From NCBI GenBank assembly GCA_015179025.1, contig WHUX01000034.1, positions 124,001 to 188,000 of the forward strand: a stretch of DNA of 64,000 nucleotides, read 5' to 3'. Shown here in pieces: positions 12,438-24,803 of this stretch (within the stretch, counting starts at the first letter, position 1; each line of letters starts with the position of its first letter). Source of the stretch: Terfezia claveryi. Its lineage: Eukaryota; Ascomycota; Pezizomycetes; Pezizales; Pezizaceae. The notes below the pieces were generated by a model. The model was not told the origin of the DNA. It worked only from the letters and a program-made list of their open reading frames with translations, and ran no database searches. The position numbers and the translations under genes were made by a program.

Positions 12438-12569
12438 ATGTCTGGCTGTGCATGCACTGCTGCTGGTCCCTGTGGATGCAGCTCCGGCTGTGGCTGTACC
12501 TGTTCGGGGTGCTCCGTAAGTTTCACAAGTTCTTGGTTCGACAATTTTAGATAATAACAGCCCGTTTAG
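12438..12569 (+). CDS. Small metallothionein, copy 2, with eight cysteines
   Basis: Paralogue of the gene 1.2 kb upstream. Exon 1 (12438-12515) codes for 26 residues, a 45-nt intron (12516-12560, GTAAGT...AACAG) follows, and a final exon of two codons ends at 12569, giving 28 residues. The cysteine pattern is C-x-C-x5-C-x-C-x3-C-x-C-x-C-x2-C. Compared with copy 1, one extra Cys-x step has been added near the end, giving eight cysteines. Intron position and the last exon are conserved between the copies, which supports both models. Confidence 0.85.
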
Positions 12570-13029
12570 CACGAGTAAATACTCTTCTTCGATAATTCCA
12601 ATGGAAGCCTAGCAAAGTCGGTTACCACAAGCGACTGTCAATCCTAGCCGCTAGGCAACAGAGTTGGTTCGGATATCAGGAAATTGGGTGAAGTTTAGCG
12701 AGGACATTGTGTTAGGGATGGCTTGTATTGAGGGGATGGTGTTGGATGGGTACACGGAGCTCGAGATCCTGTTCTCTTTCATCATCTGTTAACTCCTTCT
12801 GGTTTCTTTTGTTTTTGGTGGATTTTATGAGGAATTTGCTAGCTTTCAATTTAACATGTTAAAATCCAATTTCGAGTGTTCTGTAGAGAAGGTGTCCAGG
12901 GTTCCGTCCAGAATATTCCATAATACTTTCCGAGGCTTCCAGATCAGACCTAGAGCATAAGTTGCCAGCGGATTTTCACAAGCGTATTTTTCTTCCCAAA
13001 AAACCTCACAGAAACCCGTAGCTTGAGAC

Positions 13030-14740
13030 CTCATAGTCTGCGCCGAACGTTGAGAACAAGCAGGCCCAAACCAGAATCTATGCATCATGTCGTATACCAT
13101 CCGGTATTGCCCTCAATAATTATGCAAGATAATATCCATATCCCATTATCCGACTGAGTCCAGTCATTGAGGTGTGTAACGGTGATTCGCATGTACCTCT
13201 CTGATTGGTGTCTCAACAGGAGCCTTCTATATATCCCGACGAATTAACAGTCTGATGAGGATAGGCTGCATAGTTGTTATCATTCCATTTGATCACCCTT
13301 ATCACTGTGTAAGAGAGTGTTGTGTTGTAGCCCCAGTAAAGTTGTCACATTTAGAGTTCCTATGATACTTGGCGGGTGATTGCTCAATGTTGCGTGGACT
13401 ATCGAAAGCGGTAACCATAAGGGAAAAGTCGGGTACGAGCATAAGAATTTCGTTGAATAGAAGAGGATCTGTTATGTCAGATGGCCGAGGGTAACGTGGT
13501 TGTCTGAAAAGGATGCTTGCAGTGTATTTGTGCCGGAGGCTGACGGTTGTTCCAAATGTTGACTGCCAGATAAGGTCAAGATCTTGAGCCGGGTATCACA
13601 AGCATTAAACCCTACTGCTATGTAGCCTCAACCCAACGGACATTGAGCCTTTCGTCTCCTATTCTCGATTCCATGAAGCGATGGTCAGCAAGTCTCGATA
13701 TAGCCCAGCCTATGTAGCATTCAGATTGCCCATAGTTTCCATCGCTGACTCTCCAATCAATCCCAAATTACCTAGCCAGGTCCTGAAATTTTCTGAACAC
13801 TCTTCTTGAGCAGTCGAATGTCGTACCTTGTTCATTATGTTCGTAACCGGCGCCGTGATCGGTAAATCACTGTGTTGGCTTTCCGCCTAGCAGATTCCCC
13901 GTCGAAATACCTGTGTCTAAATAAATATATAGCAGCCTCTTTTCCCGCTCTTCCAGCGTTCATATGTGTTTCAATGGCTTGTACAGCCAAACAGTGTGCA
14001 GGTATCACAATCCCAGTTCTGTGTGCTGTCAGTGTCCGGCTCTTGAGCAATCATAGAAAGAGCTGATAGGATTAAGCTCGTGGAGCGGGGGTGTGGGCTT
14101 CAGTTATGTATTTCCAAGGAGATGCGGATGAGAAGATCGAAGTGATCAAGGAGGGGGCACTGTCTAGCATTGTCCGGTTATGTGTCCCTCCCAAAACGGC
14201 GCTTCAAATCCATAAGTAGCTAGCGCCGTGAGTCCCTTGTTGGCACGCATTTCTCGTACAATTCACGCAACATACCTAGGGTCGTGCCAACCAACATCAA
14301 CAAAAGATAAACGATGCTCTGAGGCATTGTGACAGGATAAAATTTTATCTCCCCTTTTACTTAAGTTGTTCCAGAATGCCAAAACGCTCACAAAACCCAG
14401 AAAAAGTTAGATACAATCAGGCAAGCAATTCAAGATGTAGAAACAGGAAACAAACGCAGATGTACATTGGGAGCTATATCCGCTTTTCTCATAATAATAG
14501 AATACCCAGCTCAAAGACTCCGGTGAATCTATCAAAGCTGTAGAACGCCAAGGTATCAAAAGGTGGTGGTCATAACCTTAACCTAACCCACAGTTTTCGT
14601 TCTCTCCAACTTGGTTGGCCCCACCCCATCCACTCCATGCCCAGCTGTATCATTAGGCAACTCCTTTAATGTTTTCTTATCAATCCTATCTTTTATAGCT
14701 AATGATGACTTATGGAACGTTCTAGCCCTCCGTAAGGACG
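13030..14740. other. Intergenic, no gene seen
   Basis: No coding region is supported on either strand. A near-copy of the dispersed repeat core (GTGCCAACCA) is at about 14285. The last 500 bp probably hold the 3' end of the minus-strand gene that ends at 14748. Confidence 0.5.
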
Positions 14741-14747
14741 TCTTGTT

Positions 14748-17025
14748 CTACCGACCGTCGTTGCTAGGTTCATAAGATTCGTGAACCGACTGCTCCAGTT
14801 GAATGGAGGTAGAGTACGCGAAGTCATGCTTCTCTAAATGCTTCTGAAGTATCTCATGACTGGGAGTCTCGCACTGCCTAGGTAGGCACTTGGGACTGTG
14901 ATCGGCCATGAATTTACTGGAATTATAGCCAAAGAACCCTTCAGACACCAGTTTATCAAGAAGGTTGCTTTCATTAAGACTGCACCCATCGAGTTCGTGT
15001 ACGGGGAATCTATTTTTGCTGTTGAACTGTGCCGAAAAGTCGTCGTATTCGTTTGTATTTGCATGCCTTTGGGCTGTCCCATGTGCTGGGGGACTCTGCA
15101 CGGTCTCTTTCTCTATACTCTGATCAGAATGCTTTTGCCTAGACATATTCTGCATGAAGTTTGAAGCAAAGCCAAGCATTGTTGGGGAAGAGCCAAAGGC
15201 CTGATATTCCTTGTCCCTAGGAGACGGCAACTGTGACTCTGAAGTCGTGTCCCTCCATCCCGAATTCTCCTCTGCATAATCACCAAACTTGTGTAGTGGA
15301 GGTACTGGTGGCTCGAAAGTATGCTCGCTAGCGAATGGAAAATCTTCGTGCTCTTTTTTTCGAACCGATGAAGGCATTGAAGAATTCGTCTGGTGTACCC
15401 GGACAGACGGTTTTTCCTTGGCGCTTTTTGACCTCACGGGCGAGAATGTGGTTGGGATTGAACTGGGTGTGATTGTGACCCTCTTTGTGGCCTGTGGTGG
15501 ACTATTTCCGTGATCCATGATACCAACAAATGCTTTTCTGGTGTCCAGTTCATGGACAATTTCAGCTCGAGTCCTTTGAGGAGAAGTAGGGCACTCCAGA
15601 ATGAGCTCATTTATACTGTCATCACTCCCTTGACCCTCAGTGGAGCCCTGCCTCAAACCCATCAGACTCTCTGCCTCCTCGCTGAATTTAGGTGGGGACG
15701 CCTTGGCTGCAAGATCGGTGACCTTGATTGCAACCGTGAGCTTCCTCTCATGAGTCCGCTTCTTGCGCCTGGGGGAAGCCCTAATTGCAACAGCACTAGG
15801 GGAACACCTCCGTTGTGGTAGCTCCTGGCTAGTATCTAGGAGTGGAAGGGCGTTAAGATTGCTAGATAAGCTTCCATATCGTTTGGTTCTGACCACCTGT
15901 CCGGTGAAGCTATCCGGCGTGAGAGACTCGACGCTTGTTCCCATAGGCAGGTTACTGACCCTCGCAGCCTCAGCCAGGGCTTCCTCCCCTGTAATACTTT
16001 CGAGTGCCTGATCTCCACCCTCGACGTCGAAACCTTGGGTACTGGAATTCAAGATTCTGCTCAATGGCTGAGAAACAACGTCTGGCAAGAATCTCCTCAA
16101 CTTCTCTGCACTCCAATACCCAGAGCTCTGAACTCCCTCCGGAAGATAAATAACTCTTCCAGCAAATTCTACAGGTGCGGGCTTTGTATATTGAGCTGCA
16201 ATTCGGCGTAAACGGTTGAAATGTGGTTGGGCTAGCTCTAGAGCATGTACATTATCACCATGAAGCTTAGTGTATATGTTGGTTATACGTTGATGACAGG
16301 TCTATGGAGTCATTATGTCAGTGACCAGATTGAAGTTAGGGTGGAACCACATTGGAACAAACAGAGATAGAAGTATCCAACACAATAGCATCGATACTTG
16401 CTTCATACTCCTCCGCTAATAAAATCCACTTCCGGCGTTTCTCTGCTGTCTCATTTGTCAGGTCACTGATGACATTCATCCCTGACCCGAAGGCTGCTCT
16501 GGCAGCAAATACACTATAAATACCATTACCCTGAACTTAGCAACCCAAGTAAATTGCGAAAATACGAGCCAGGGGAATCTACCACTTATCCCACTCCTCC
16601 TGCCACAGATCTTGCTCTTCCACAGAACTACCGCTCACAAGAACATAGCCCCCAAAAGCCTTTACTACACTGCGTGCCAATGTCGTCTTCCCACTAGCAC
16701 TTAAGCCAACCAACATAATCAAGTGTAGTTGCTGTTCTCTCTCCCTTCTCTCTGACGCTCCAAGCGTGGAACCAGCTGGAGAAAGGGCCCTTGAAATACT
16801 TGAAGCCAACCCCCTAGACATATTACTCGCCATACTAGATGCCAGAGCCAAACGCTCTTTATATGACCTATCCGTCTTGTCGATATCGATGTGGAAGGGT
16901 GGCATACTGTTCACCGGCGACTCGGACTTCGATGCTGCGGATAGGGGTGATGTAACCACAGACGTTGACATTCTTCGCAATGGAACAGATGGAGCAGTTG
17001 GGGGGCTGGATGTTGCTGTGGGCAT
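14748..17025 (-). CDS. P-loop kinase-like protein with long disordered tail
   Basis: Three exons, 17025-16583, 16513-16363 and 16301-14748, join in frame to give 715 residues. A Walker A motif GLSASGKTT is at residues 107-115. It is followed by SGMNVISDLTNETAEKRRKW and a DAIVLDT block, then CHQRITNIY and LHGDNVHALE. This order resembles AAA_33-type small-molecule or polynucleotide kinases. The last 400 or so residues are Ser/Pro/Thr-rich, look disordered, and contain no domain I recognise. The introns (69 and 61 nt) have good GT-AG ends. The start at 17025 is the first in-frame ATG before the domain; an upstream exon is possible. Substrate and pathway are unknown. Confidence 0.75.
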
Positions 17026-17886
17026 GCTTATCTCGACCGAAATGCCTCAAGAAAGAATGGTGTGAAACAGCAAGAGCAGTACAGAATGATCGAGAATAAT
17101 ATTTCTTATGAACAGATAGCCGAGTAGTAGTAATACGACTACTTACTTATGAGAAGCGCATCAAGACCTGAGCAAGCTCAGCCGACTGTGAGGGGAAAGA
17201 AACAAACATCAGAAGGTATTTATTCATGGTTGAGCCCGATGAGGTGAGATCCTATCAAAGTGACTTCCCATTATGGCAGTGCCGATCTGGGTATGAGACA
17301 TTCGCACGACATGCGGTTGCACTGACATACGAGGGAAAGCCGGAAGGCGAAAATGACGACGGCGGAGACTGTAAGTTCAGCAAATTGTCTATGAACAGGA
17401 ATCTTGACACCACGACAAAGCATGCAGGTTGATTCAATTATGCGCCGCAGGAAAGGGAGAAAAAGTTAATGACTTTATAAGCGCCGTGTAACGCTCTATG
17501 TTGTGCTGTGTTCTCTGATTGTGGTAGATGTATAATTTTTCTCTGTGACCCATATCACTTCAGCTCCTCCTAGCCCCTCTTCTTCCCTCGGTAAGTATAC
17601 TGTAAATTAAGGACAATAAAGAAAAATAAGTAACCTTAAGCAAAGAATATAAAACAATCTAAGATGAAAAATAAGTAGAGGTTCTAAAAAGCGAGGTAAC
17701 TAAAACAAATGCATAGAAAGTCATAACCTCCCCCTTGTTCTCCTACCACCACTTAATCTCATCCCAATTGTTCGACACTGTAGTAAACCAGCCACGAACC
17801 GTTGTCAGGGTCAGTAATGGTGTTGGCTCCAGATTTCCAAGGGAAATGATCTCCTCTGCCCCCTTCAAGATCCGTGGCTCGTCCCT
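17026..17886. other. Intergenic promoter region
   Basis: Lies between the start of the P-loop kinase-like gene and the 3' end of the leucine-rich-repeat gene, both on the minus strand, so it should contain the promoter of the former and the terminator of the latter. No coding region is supported. Confidence 0.5.
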
Positions 17887-20800
17887 TCAATCCTCCAAAG
17901 CACTCACAAAGCCATCTTCGGTATTGGTATCATCTGGAGGCAATTTATCCCTCAGCCACTACCACATCATACTACATAAGCCTGTATTCTCCAAGATCTA
18001 AAAATAGTGGCGAACACTTACCAACAAAACTGACTCTGTCCCTTTCTCCAACACTTGCCATCTGGGGACCCTGAAGCAGTTCCCTTCCACTCTCAATTCC
18101 CTCAGAGTTGTAACCAAGCCCAGCTTTGGCGGTAGTGCCGCGATTGAGTTTCCTACAAGATCCAGAACTTTCATTCCATCGACAGTCTCCACAGGGATTT
18201 CCTCAATCAAATTGTCCCTCGCATAAAGCCTTGTCAATTGTGGAAAGGTTGGACGAAGGCCAGCAATATCCTTTATTTTATTTGTGGCCAAATCAAGCTG
18301 TTCAAGCCTTGGCGCATCCAAGTTATCCAACAAAGGCTTAATCGATGTGATAGAGTTATTGTTAATTGAAAGTGTAGTCAGCCATCTCAGGCTGATTTTC
18401 TTGGGCAGATAGCTGTCCCCTGGCATTTTGTTATGTGATAGATTTACCGTCGTCAAACTAGCGGTAAACATTTCAATGGATTGCGGGATAGCCAGTAGAA
18501 GGTTGTGATGAGCTTCAATGGACAGCGGAGCAGGTGTTACACACTCGAGAAGGTCTCGGGGAATAAAGTCCATCTCTCGTTTGGACAAATCTAAAACCCC
18601 CCCCGGTCGAAGCTCGATCACTTCATCCTCCACCTCTTCACCTTCGTCATCTTCAGTGCTCCGAGTGTCAACAGTACTATCAGCAAGAGTGACAGCTGGT
18701 GGAGCAAGTCGACCCTTCAAAGTTCTCTTGAGGTCAACTAGGGACATTCCAAGCAGATTCCTTTCACGAAATGGATTGCCGTCTAATTTCAGAACTTCAA
18801 GCGATTCCATTGTACCAAGGGTCGGGTCGAACGAGCTGAAATTGTTGGCGGTTAAATCTAGAACCCTCAGCTTCGGTAGAGAAGTTAATCCTTTTGGTAG
18901 TTCCTCCATACGGTTGTGTTCGACGATGAATGTTAGCAGCTCGGTCCAGCCATCCATTGCTGGGAAAATGGAGAGCTCATTGTTCGAGGCCAACAAATTC
19001 TTGAGTGCTGGCATAGAGACACTACCCTCACTTAGAATAGAGATACGGTTACTTCTGATATCCAAAAGCTGAAGAAATCTCAGCTCCCCCACCTCAGACT
19101 CAATTAGAGTCCCTCTAATTCGGTTATGCGAGAGGTTCAGCTCGGCCAATGAACACTCTCTCAAAAGCCGGAACGGAATCTCTGTGAGACTATTATTACT
19201 CAGATCCAAGTTTCGCAAACGGCTAAGATATTCGATGGAATTAGGAAGAGATGTAATCTTATTTTCTTGCAGCTCTAGAACCTCAAGCTTGGTAAGATTT
19301 TCAATCAGTGGTGTTAGATCACCTTCAATGGCATTTTTTCCAATCTTTAGATCCAACAAAGTTGTAATCTCACAAATGAGTTCTAGAGCTTCGTGACCCA
19401 GCTTGTTGTTGATCTGTCCATGATTTTATTAGCCATGTGGACTTCATGCGGTAATAGGTTGGCCAGACTCACGAGATTCAGAGTCGTCAAGTTCGTCAAT
19501 GTTGCTAGATTCTCCGGCAATGCATGTACAATGTTATTGTGCATCTATAAAATCATCAGTAATTATTACTTCTTCAGCAGGACATTGACCTTACATCAAT
19601 TGCCGTTAGTCCCTGAAACACTTGCGCCAACTGCTCTCCAACTTCCTGAATATCATTATCTGCGGCAATGAGCCGAACCAAATCGACGTTTTCGTACCAT
19701 TTTGGTCCGTTATCTCCGCCATCCATATCCTCACCTTTCATATCATACATTTCATATACTTGTTTTGGAATCTCCTTCAAGTCCATCATTGCAATGTTCA
19801 ACCTTCCTTCACTTCTGGCTGTCTTGATTTTCCGTTGAAGCTCAGTCGTCCCACCAGCCCCAATGTTGAAAGGATCGATTGTATCGAAACTATTATGATC
19901 GCCACTGCCCACTGTACCTACACTTCCCTGCTGTAGTGAAGCTGCCTTTGCTGCTCGTGCTTTCGCAATTGCATCCCTCAAGGATTGTGATTGATTCCCC
20001 TTTGGCCTTTTTGGCGAATCTGCGTCCGTTGAAGCTGTTGTGGATGACGAAGAAGGCCTGATAGATGCCTTTGGTGTAGCTCTTGGTGTAGCTTTTGGTG
20101 TTTGAGGCCCTGAGGCCAGCCGGCCAGTCGGCTTGGAGTTCGGTCGCGTTGAGATCGGTGTAGTGGGTGTGGTTGGTGTCTGCGGTGGAGCAGGTGACTT
20201 CAAGCTGGAAGAGCTTGGAGCCTTGCACAATGATCCGGGAGAAGTATTATTCTTGTTCAATGGAAGACTGAGGGTGCTGTTTGATACCCTCCTGTTCAAT
20301 TGCGGTGCGGATGCTTTCTTAGCAATAGTTGTAAGTGTCTTCAGGTCGTTTATAGAAGGCCTCTTTGATACCGAAGTAGCAGATGATGCCAATTGAGAAG
20401 TTGAGGGCTTCTTTGTCAACGAAGAACTTGAGACTTTCTTACTTAAACTGCTAAGAGTAGGTAGCTGTGATGCGGAGGCCCTTCTATTGACTGTTGGGGC
20501 CTCAAGCTGTGAGCTTGACCCTTTCCTCTGGATAAGTGAAGAAGGCACATAGACTGATGAAGCCCTGCGCTGTTCTTTCACAGACTTTAGTTGGTCTTTG
20601 GAGGAGCATGAGCTTAATGAAGGAGTGGGGGACGATGAATCTGCTTCTACATCATCATTAGAGAGTCATTTCAGAACCGTATGAAGCAGGGCAACTTACC
20701 TGGAGCACCCTCCTCTGGAGTTGAAGCCAATGGGTCGGATTTTGTAGCCGAGGCTCTTCGTAATTCAGCTGCTCGTGTGCTTCCTATTGTATTTCCTAGG

Positions 20801-21045
20801 CTTGCGCTCAATCCATTCGTACCTTTTGCAGCTTTCAGTGAAGTGTTCCTCTTCACGATTAAAGGAGCCTTCGGGGTTGCCGAGGGTGGATGGGCTGCTC
20901 CCCGTGGGGAAGCTTCGCCGGAGGTGATTTGTTTTGAGGTTTGAGCACCGCTGGGCTTCCGTAGAACAGGCAATCTGGACGAGACAGACGGCTTCGCCAT
21001 GGGCAGTCTAGTCAAAACATCTGAGGCATGATTTGACATTTCCAA
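17887..21045 (-). CDS. Leucine-rich-repeat protein (LRRC40/SHOC2-like)
   Basis: Five exons (21045-20700, 20646-19595, 19544-19473, 19413-18022, 17958-17887) join in frame to give 977 residues. The first 330 or so residues are Ser/Thr/Ala-rich with repeated KKxSxSxL-like motifs and look disordered. The remainder is a long array of leucine-rich repeats of the LxxLxLxxNxLxxLP type (for example LRNLDLSNNSLTEIP and LTTVNLSHNKMPG). It ends in the sequence WLRDKLPPDD, which resembles the end of LRRC40-like proteins. Such proteins act as scaffolds. The precise role is not known. A second ATG 45 bp inside the first exon (MAKPSVSSRLP) is an equally good start. Confidence 0.85.
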
Positions 21046-22383
21046 TGAGTGGTCTTGTGCTTGATGATGCTGGGTTTCCTGGACGATTCTAGCCAGTTTT
21101 CGTGTGTTCTGAAGAAAGATTCAGGAGAGTGATATGGGGGATTTCACACCCGAATCTCAGTAAGGGTCAGTAAGGGGTTTGACCAACCAGACTAGGGTTT
21201 GACAATTGTTCGGACTGCGGACGGGCACTAAGACAGACGCAAAGACCCTCTTCGCGTCCCATCATTACGCCGAGCAGGGGGCCGCAGAGCATCTCAGGGG
21301 GGGAAGCCAATTGACTTACCGGAGCTCTGGAGACGCGCAGATTGGGCGGCCGACCACAATAAGACTGCAGGGCAGCCGTTACATGCATGGCTTTGGAATA
21401 TGGAATTTGATGATCAGGGTAACTTTGCGCCGTGTCACCCCTCCACTACTGTAGACTACCAGTCGTAGTTAAAGCGTTTTCCTAAATAGGTGATTCATCG
21501 ATGCTTGGCCAGGTACCTAGACTATTGATCAGCACGCAAGGGATACCGTAGTCCAATTATTTGAACCAGTAGACTTCTAAAAAAATCGAAACTCAATAAA
21601 TCCCCATTTTCCCCCGTATTAACCGCCCCACAGCCCAGCGTTCAACCGAGCGGCGGCCTGCAGCGGTTACAGCTAGACATTGGGGGAATAGAAGCCTTAC
21701 GTTAGGTACTGTAGATCTCGAACCGAACTAGGCGTCGGCAATCACCCGTAACCGTAGGTGCCTGCGATTCAAGTTTGAAGAGTGTGATAGTGTAAGGTTA
21801 GGCCTAACCAAATTTCATACCAGTACCCACCATGTAGAGAAACACTAATTATATTTCCGCTGAGGATGCAGGTTGTAATTGCTCGAGCCGAGTAGGTACT
21901 TGTGTACCGGATCCGTACGGTACTCCCCCCTTGAAGGCTTACATGTGGTGTTGCATGCTTATACTCCGTGTACACATCACATATAGCTTAAAGCCATGCA
22001 CAATTCATGCCCCTCTGGATTCAATGTTACCGGGAAAACTGGTGAAGAAGACCCCTTGTCTGTATCTGAATCATACTCTCAAAATCAGAGTCAAGGACGC
22101 TAATCTGCCCACAACTGCGAGTAGAGTTGCTAGTGGGTCGTCCGGGAGACCACTACCAGGTTGCCAATGGTAATTAATATTCAATCTCACAAACGCGACC
22201 CGCGATACATGTAAATAAACTCTTTCCGTAGTACTGGGCTACGCCCCCCCCATTTTGATAATCAAAAAATCCATTCCGAGTCATCTATACTACCAGTGTA
22301 AAAACAAACGCCAGTATTAATCCCGAAAAAAAACATTAAACCACCGGAGAGCGTTTGTAGTGTTGAGCAGCATCCTGCTATGT
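21046..22383. other. Intergenic with a repeat fragment
   Basis: No gene is supported. ACCAACCAGACTAGGG at about 21182-21197 is a partial copy of the dispersed inverted-repeat family. The remainder shows no coding signal. Confidence 0.5.
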
Positions 22384-23014
22384 CTATCGCGTGTTCATAT
22401 TTTTCTTTGCAGCATCCTCAGACTTCATATTTTCCAACACGTGCTTAAAACCCTCCTCTACCAGCGCCCGTATCCTCGCCTCACCTGCTGCTTCATTTGA
22501 CTTTTGCATATTGCTATTTCTGAGTCCGTCGAAATAGCACTTGAGTAGATACATCATTACCTAGAAGATACGCTAGGTTAAGGCTTCGACAAAGGGTTTT
22601 ATAATCACTTACTGAGCCCGTGCCAGTCAAACAGATTGCAAGAATGATTTTTGTCTGCCATTCGATAGTCCCAATCCGGCCTTCGATAGTCCCAATCCGG
22701 CCGTTCATTTGCCCGATGTCCTAGGACGGCCTGTTAACAATCAAATTTCCATCCCTTGCACGAAAACTCTCAGAAGTTCATACCCTGGTGACCTGAATAA
22801 AACTGTCTTCAAGTCGAAAGATCCGGGCCCCTAAGGAACTCTTGAGCAAACAATTAGTCAGTACATTCATGATGCAGGACAAGTAAACGGTACCTTTTCT
22901 GCCTCAGAAAGCTTTTACACTGTTTGTTGCTCACCCTGGAGCCATAAATTTTCGCCTGAATCGTCGCTGGTAATCATCTTTCGTTGTTGAATCTGGATGG
23001 TGTTCATCCTCCAT
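22384..23014 (-). CDS. Small single-pass membrane protein, four exons
   Basis: Four short exons (23014-22935, 22838-22784, 22720-22613, 22560-22384) separated by GT-AG introns of 96, 63 and 52 nt join in frame to give 139 residues. The N-terminus is charged (MEDEHHPDSTTKDD). It is followed by an imperfect repeat GRIGTIEGRIGTIEWQ, one hydrophobic segment IILAICLTGTGSVMMYLL, and a charged helical C-terminus rich in Glu/Lys/Ala. The layout (soluble helix, membrane segment near residue 75, helix) recalls small fungal organelle membrane proteins, but I do not recognise the family. Each piece is short, so the model rests on consistent splice phase and donor quality (GTGAGC, GTATGA, GTAAGT). Confidence 0.55.
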
Positions 23015-23403
23015 AGATGTGCGGGTCTAGCATGAACAAACCCAGCAATGACCCTGGGCTTGACCAGAACACGGGTAAAATGTGACATTTCGCTTCAAGT
23101 CCACTGTCGGAATCGTCAACAAGATTCCCCGCGTGTTGTAGTGCCGAGAGCGTTTTGTCTCCTTCGATCAGTCTTCTGAAAGGAGCGCCATGCTAAATCC
23201 TATGTGCACATGGTGCCTTGACGACACTAGCCTTGACGTACCACACCGAAATTACATGTACTCCTCTTCGCGAATGCTTGCTAACGCGCCTATCACAAAA
23301 AAGATACAGACAAGGAGTTTTATTCACCAGTTTTCCCGGTAGGCCCTTTCCAGCACTCCAACCAGAACAATTTGCAGATGATGACGGGGGTTTACAAGGG
23401 CTT

Positions 23404-23431
23404 GTGCCAACCAGACTAGTCTGGTTGCACC
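23404..23431. repeat. Palindrome of the GTGCCAACCAGACTAG family
   Basis: GTGCCAACCAGACTAG is followed at once by TCTGGTTGCAC, so that the two arms form a near-perfect palindrome. It looks like two terminal repeats of the dispersed family joined with no interior. It is preceded by GGGCTT, as at the copy at 41357. Confidence 0.75.
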
Positions 23432-23755
23432 ACAATAACCTATGGGGAGAACAATCTCCCGAACTACCTATACTTTGATTTTGACTGCTTGTTTTTTTTG
23501 GGGCAGCAAACTCAATCCCAGAAGCTCAGCTAGTTACATGTAACCTTCGCCTTGTGGGACTCTTGGCACCAGAACGTCGAACTGGCGTCACAGGAACCTA
23601 CCACAGCCAACTTCAAGCCCAGCGGCTGCCATGTTGCTCTGAACTGCCATGTTGCTCTGAAGCCTGCTTCTCTTACAGTGTAGGGGAACCCGGCAACGTG
23701 AAATATACCTGTAAGTGGAACTGGGAAGGGAATGTAAGCGTAAGGCGTCACTGGG

Positions 23756-23770
23756 TTGGTATATAAGCAT
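23756..23770 (+). promoter_or_regulatory. TATA-like box before a small gene
   Basis: A TTGGTATATAAGCATAC context at about 23755-23771 is a good TATA match. It lies about 230 bp before the ATG at 23994, with a pyrimidine-rich stretch and an A-rich run in between, which is usual for a strongly expressed fungal gene. Confidence 0.4.
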
Positions 23771-23993
23771 ACAAGAGAGAGACGACTATCCTCTTCTTTC
23801 CAATCCATTTAACAACGAGATATTGAATCGAAAGTCGACAAGATCCATACCCATTTTTAAAAAAGTAAGTTTCTCCCCCCCAAAAAAAAAAAAAAAAAAA
23901 CCCACCAATTTCCTATCTACATACCCTAGCTGACGGCCCATGACACTCACCAGCCATCCACCTCCCAAAACTAACCGCAAAAACACAAACACA

Positions 23994-24272
23994 ATGACCT
24001 CCCAACGCCCCGGCGCCCAATCCCCCCATCCCGACACGCAAAAACCATCCCAAGGCCGAGAAGCCCCGAGTTTAGGACACATGCAGAAACCTGACCAAGG
24101 GCAATGTTCGGGAGAGGGAGGGATAAGCGAGGGACTGGCGAGGTTGGAGAGTAACCCGAAGGATGGAGGGCCGTTGGAGAGATTTGTGGTGGAGAAGACG
24201 GGGACGATGTTGGGGTCAAGGGGGGAGGAGAGGGGCAGTGTAGGTGAGGGAGGGCGGGCGGGAGGGAAGTAA
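23994..24272 (+). CDS. Small hydrophilic protein, family not recognised
   Basis: A 92-residue protein starting MTSQRPGAQSPHPD, rich in Gly, Pro, Gln and Glu, with no membrane segment. The central piece LARLESNPKDGGPLERFV is the only part that looks structured. An earlier in-frame ATG at 23940 is possible, but the ATG at 23994 directly follows an ACACA leader. The gene has its own TATA-like box and no introns. Composition and size recall stress-related or disordered fungal proteins; no function can be assigned. Confidence 0.5.
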   Translation: MTSQRPGAQSPHPDTQKPSQGREAPSLGHMQKPDQGQCSGEGGISEGLARLESNPKDGGPLERFVVEKTGTMLGSRGEERGSVGEGGRAGGK

Positions 24273-24803
24273 TATGTGGGGAGCGGGAAGTAGGGAGAGG
24301 GATGCAGAGCAATAAATGATGTTTATACTGAATCTGCCCTTCTCCTCGACGGGTTCTGAAGCTCGCGAGTATATTGTTATGCTCATGTAATGAAGGAATA
24401 TAAAACTCTACAAATTCAGTTCCGCATATATACGAAATGTGTTTTCACCCTGCACAAGGGAAAAAATAAAAATAATCATCACATCTTTTATTATTGCCCA
24501 ACTTTGTGATCCTTACCTTAAATTTGAGAAGTGCATCTTAGGACTTGGGCAGCATCACGCCCATTACCGTCAAACGTGAAAGATCAGTCAATCGCCATAA
24601 ATCAATTCCTTCCTCCATTGTATAAGAAGCTTCATACTGAGTGTGTCAATTCAATCATATAAAATACAAGCAAAAGCCAGCCAGCCTAGTCAAGCAAACA
24701 ACATCCTCAAACTCCCAAAGGAAAAGAAGAGAGAAACGAAGACTATTCAACTACCCTAGTAGTTTAATCCTTTCTCTTCGCCGTAATTAACTACATCATC
24801 TGT

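Larger units (their letters stand above)
10915..13020. repeat. Tandem segmental duplication with metallothionein genes
   Basis: Two similar segments of about 0.9 kb, roughly 10915-11790 and 12090-13020, each hold a promoter, a metallothionein gene and a long conserved 3' stretch. Matching landmarks include the GATAAAAA box before each gene, GGAAGCCTAGCAAAGTCGG after each gene, TATTGAGGGGATGGTGTTGG, and the block ending in TTTGGTGGATTT. The similarity by eye is high in the untranslated parts. A partial third copy of the unit's end (GTCCAGAATATTC and following) sits at about 11835-11890. Confidence 0.8.
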
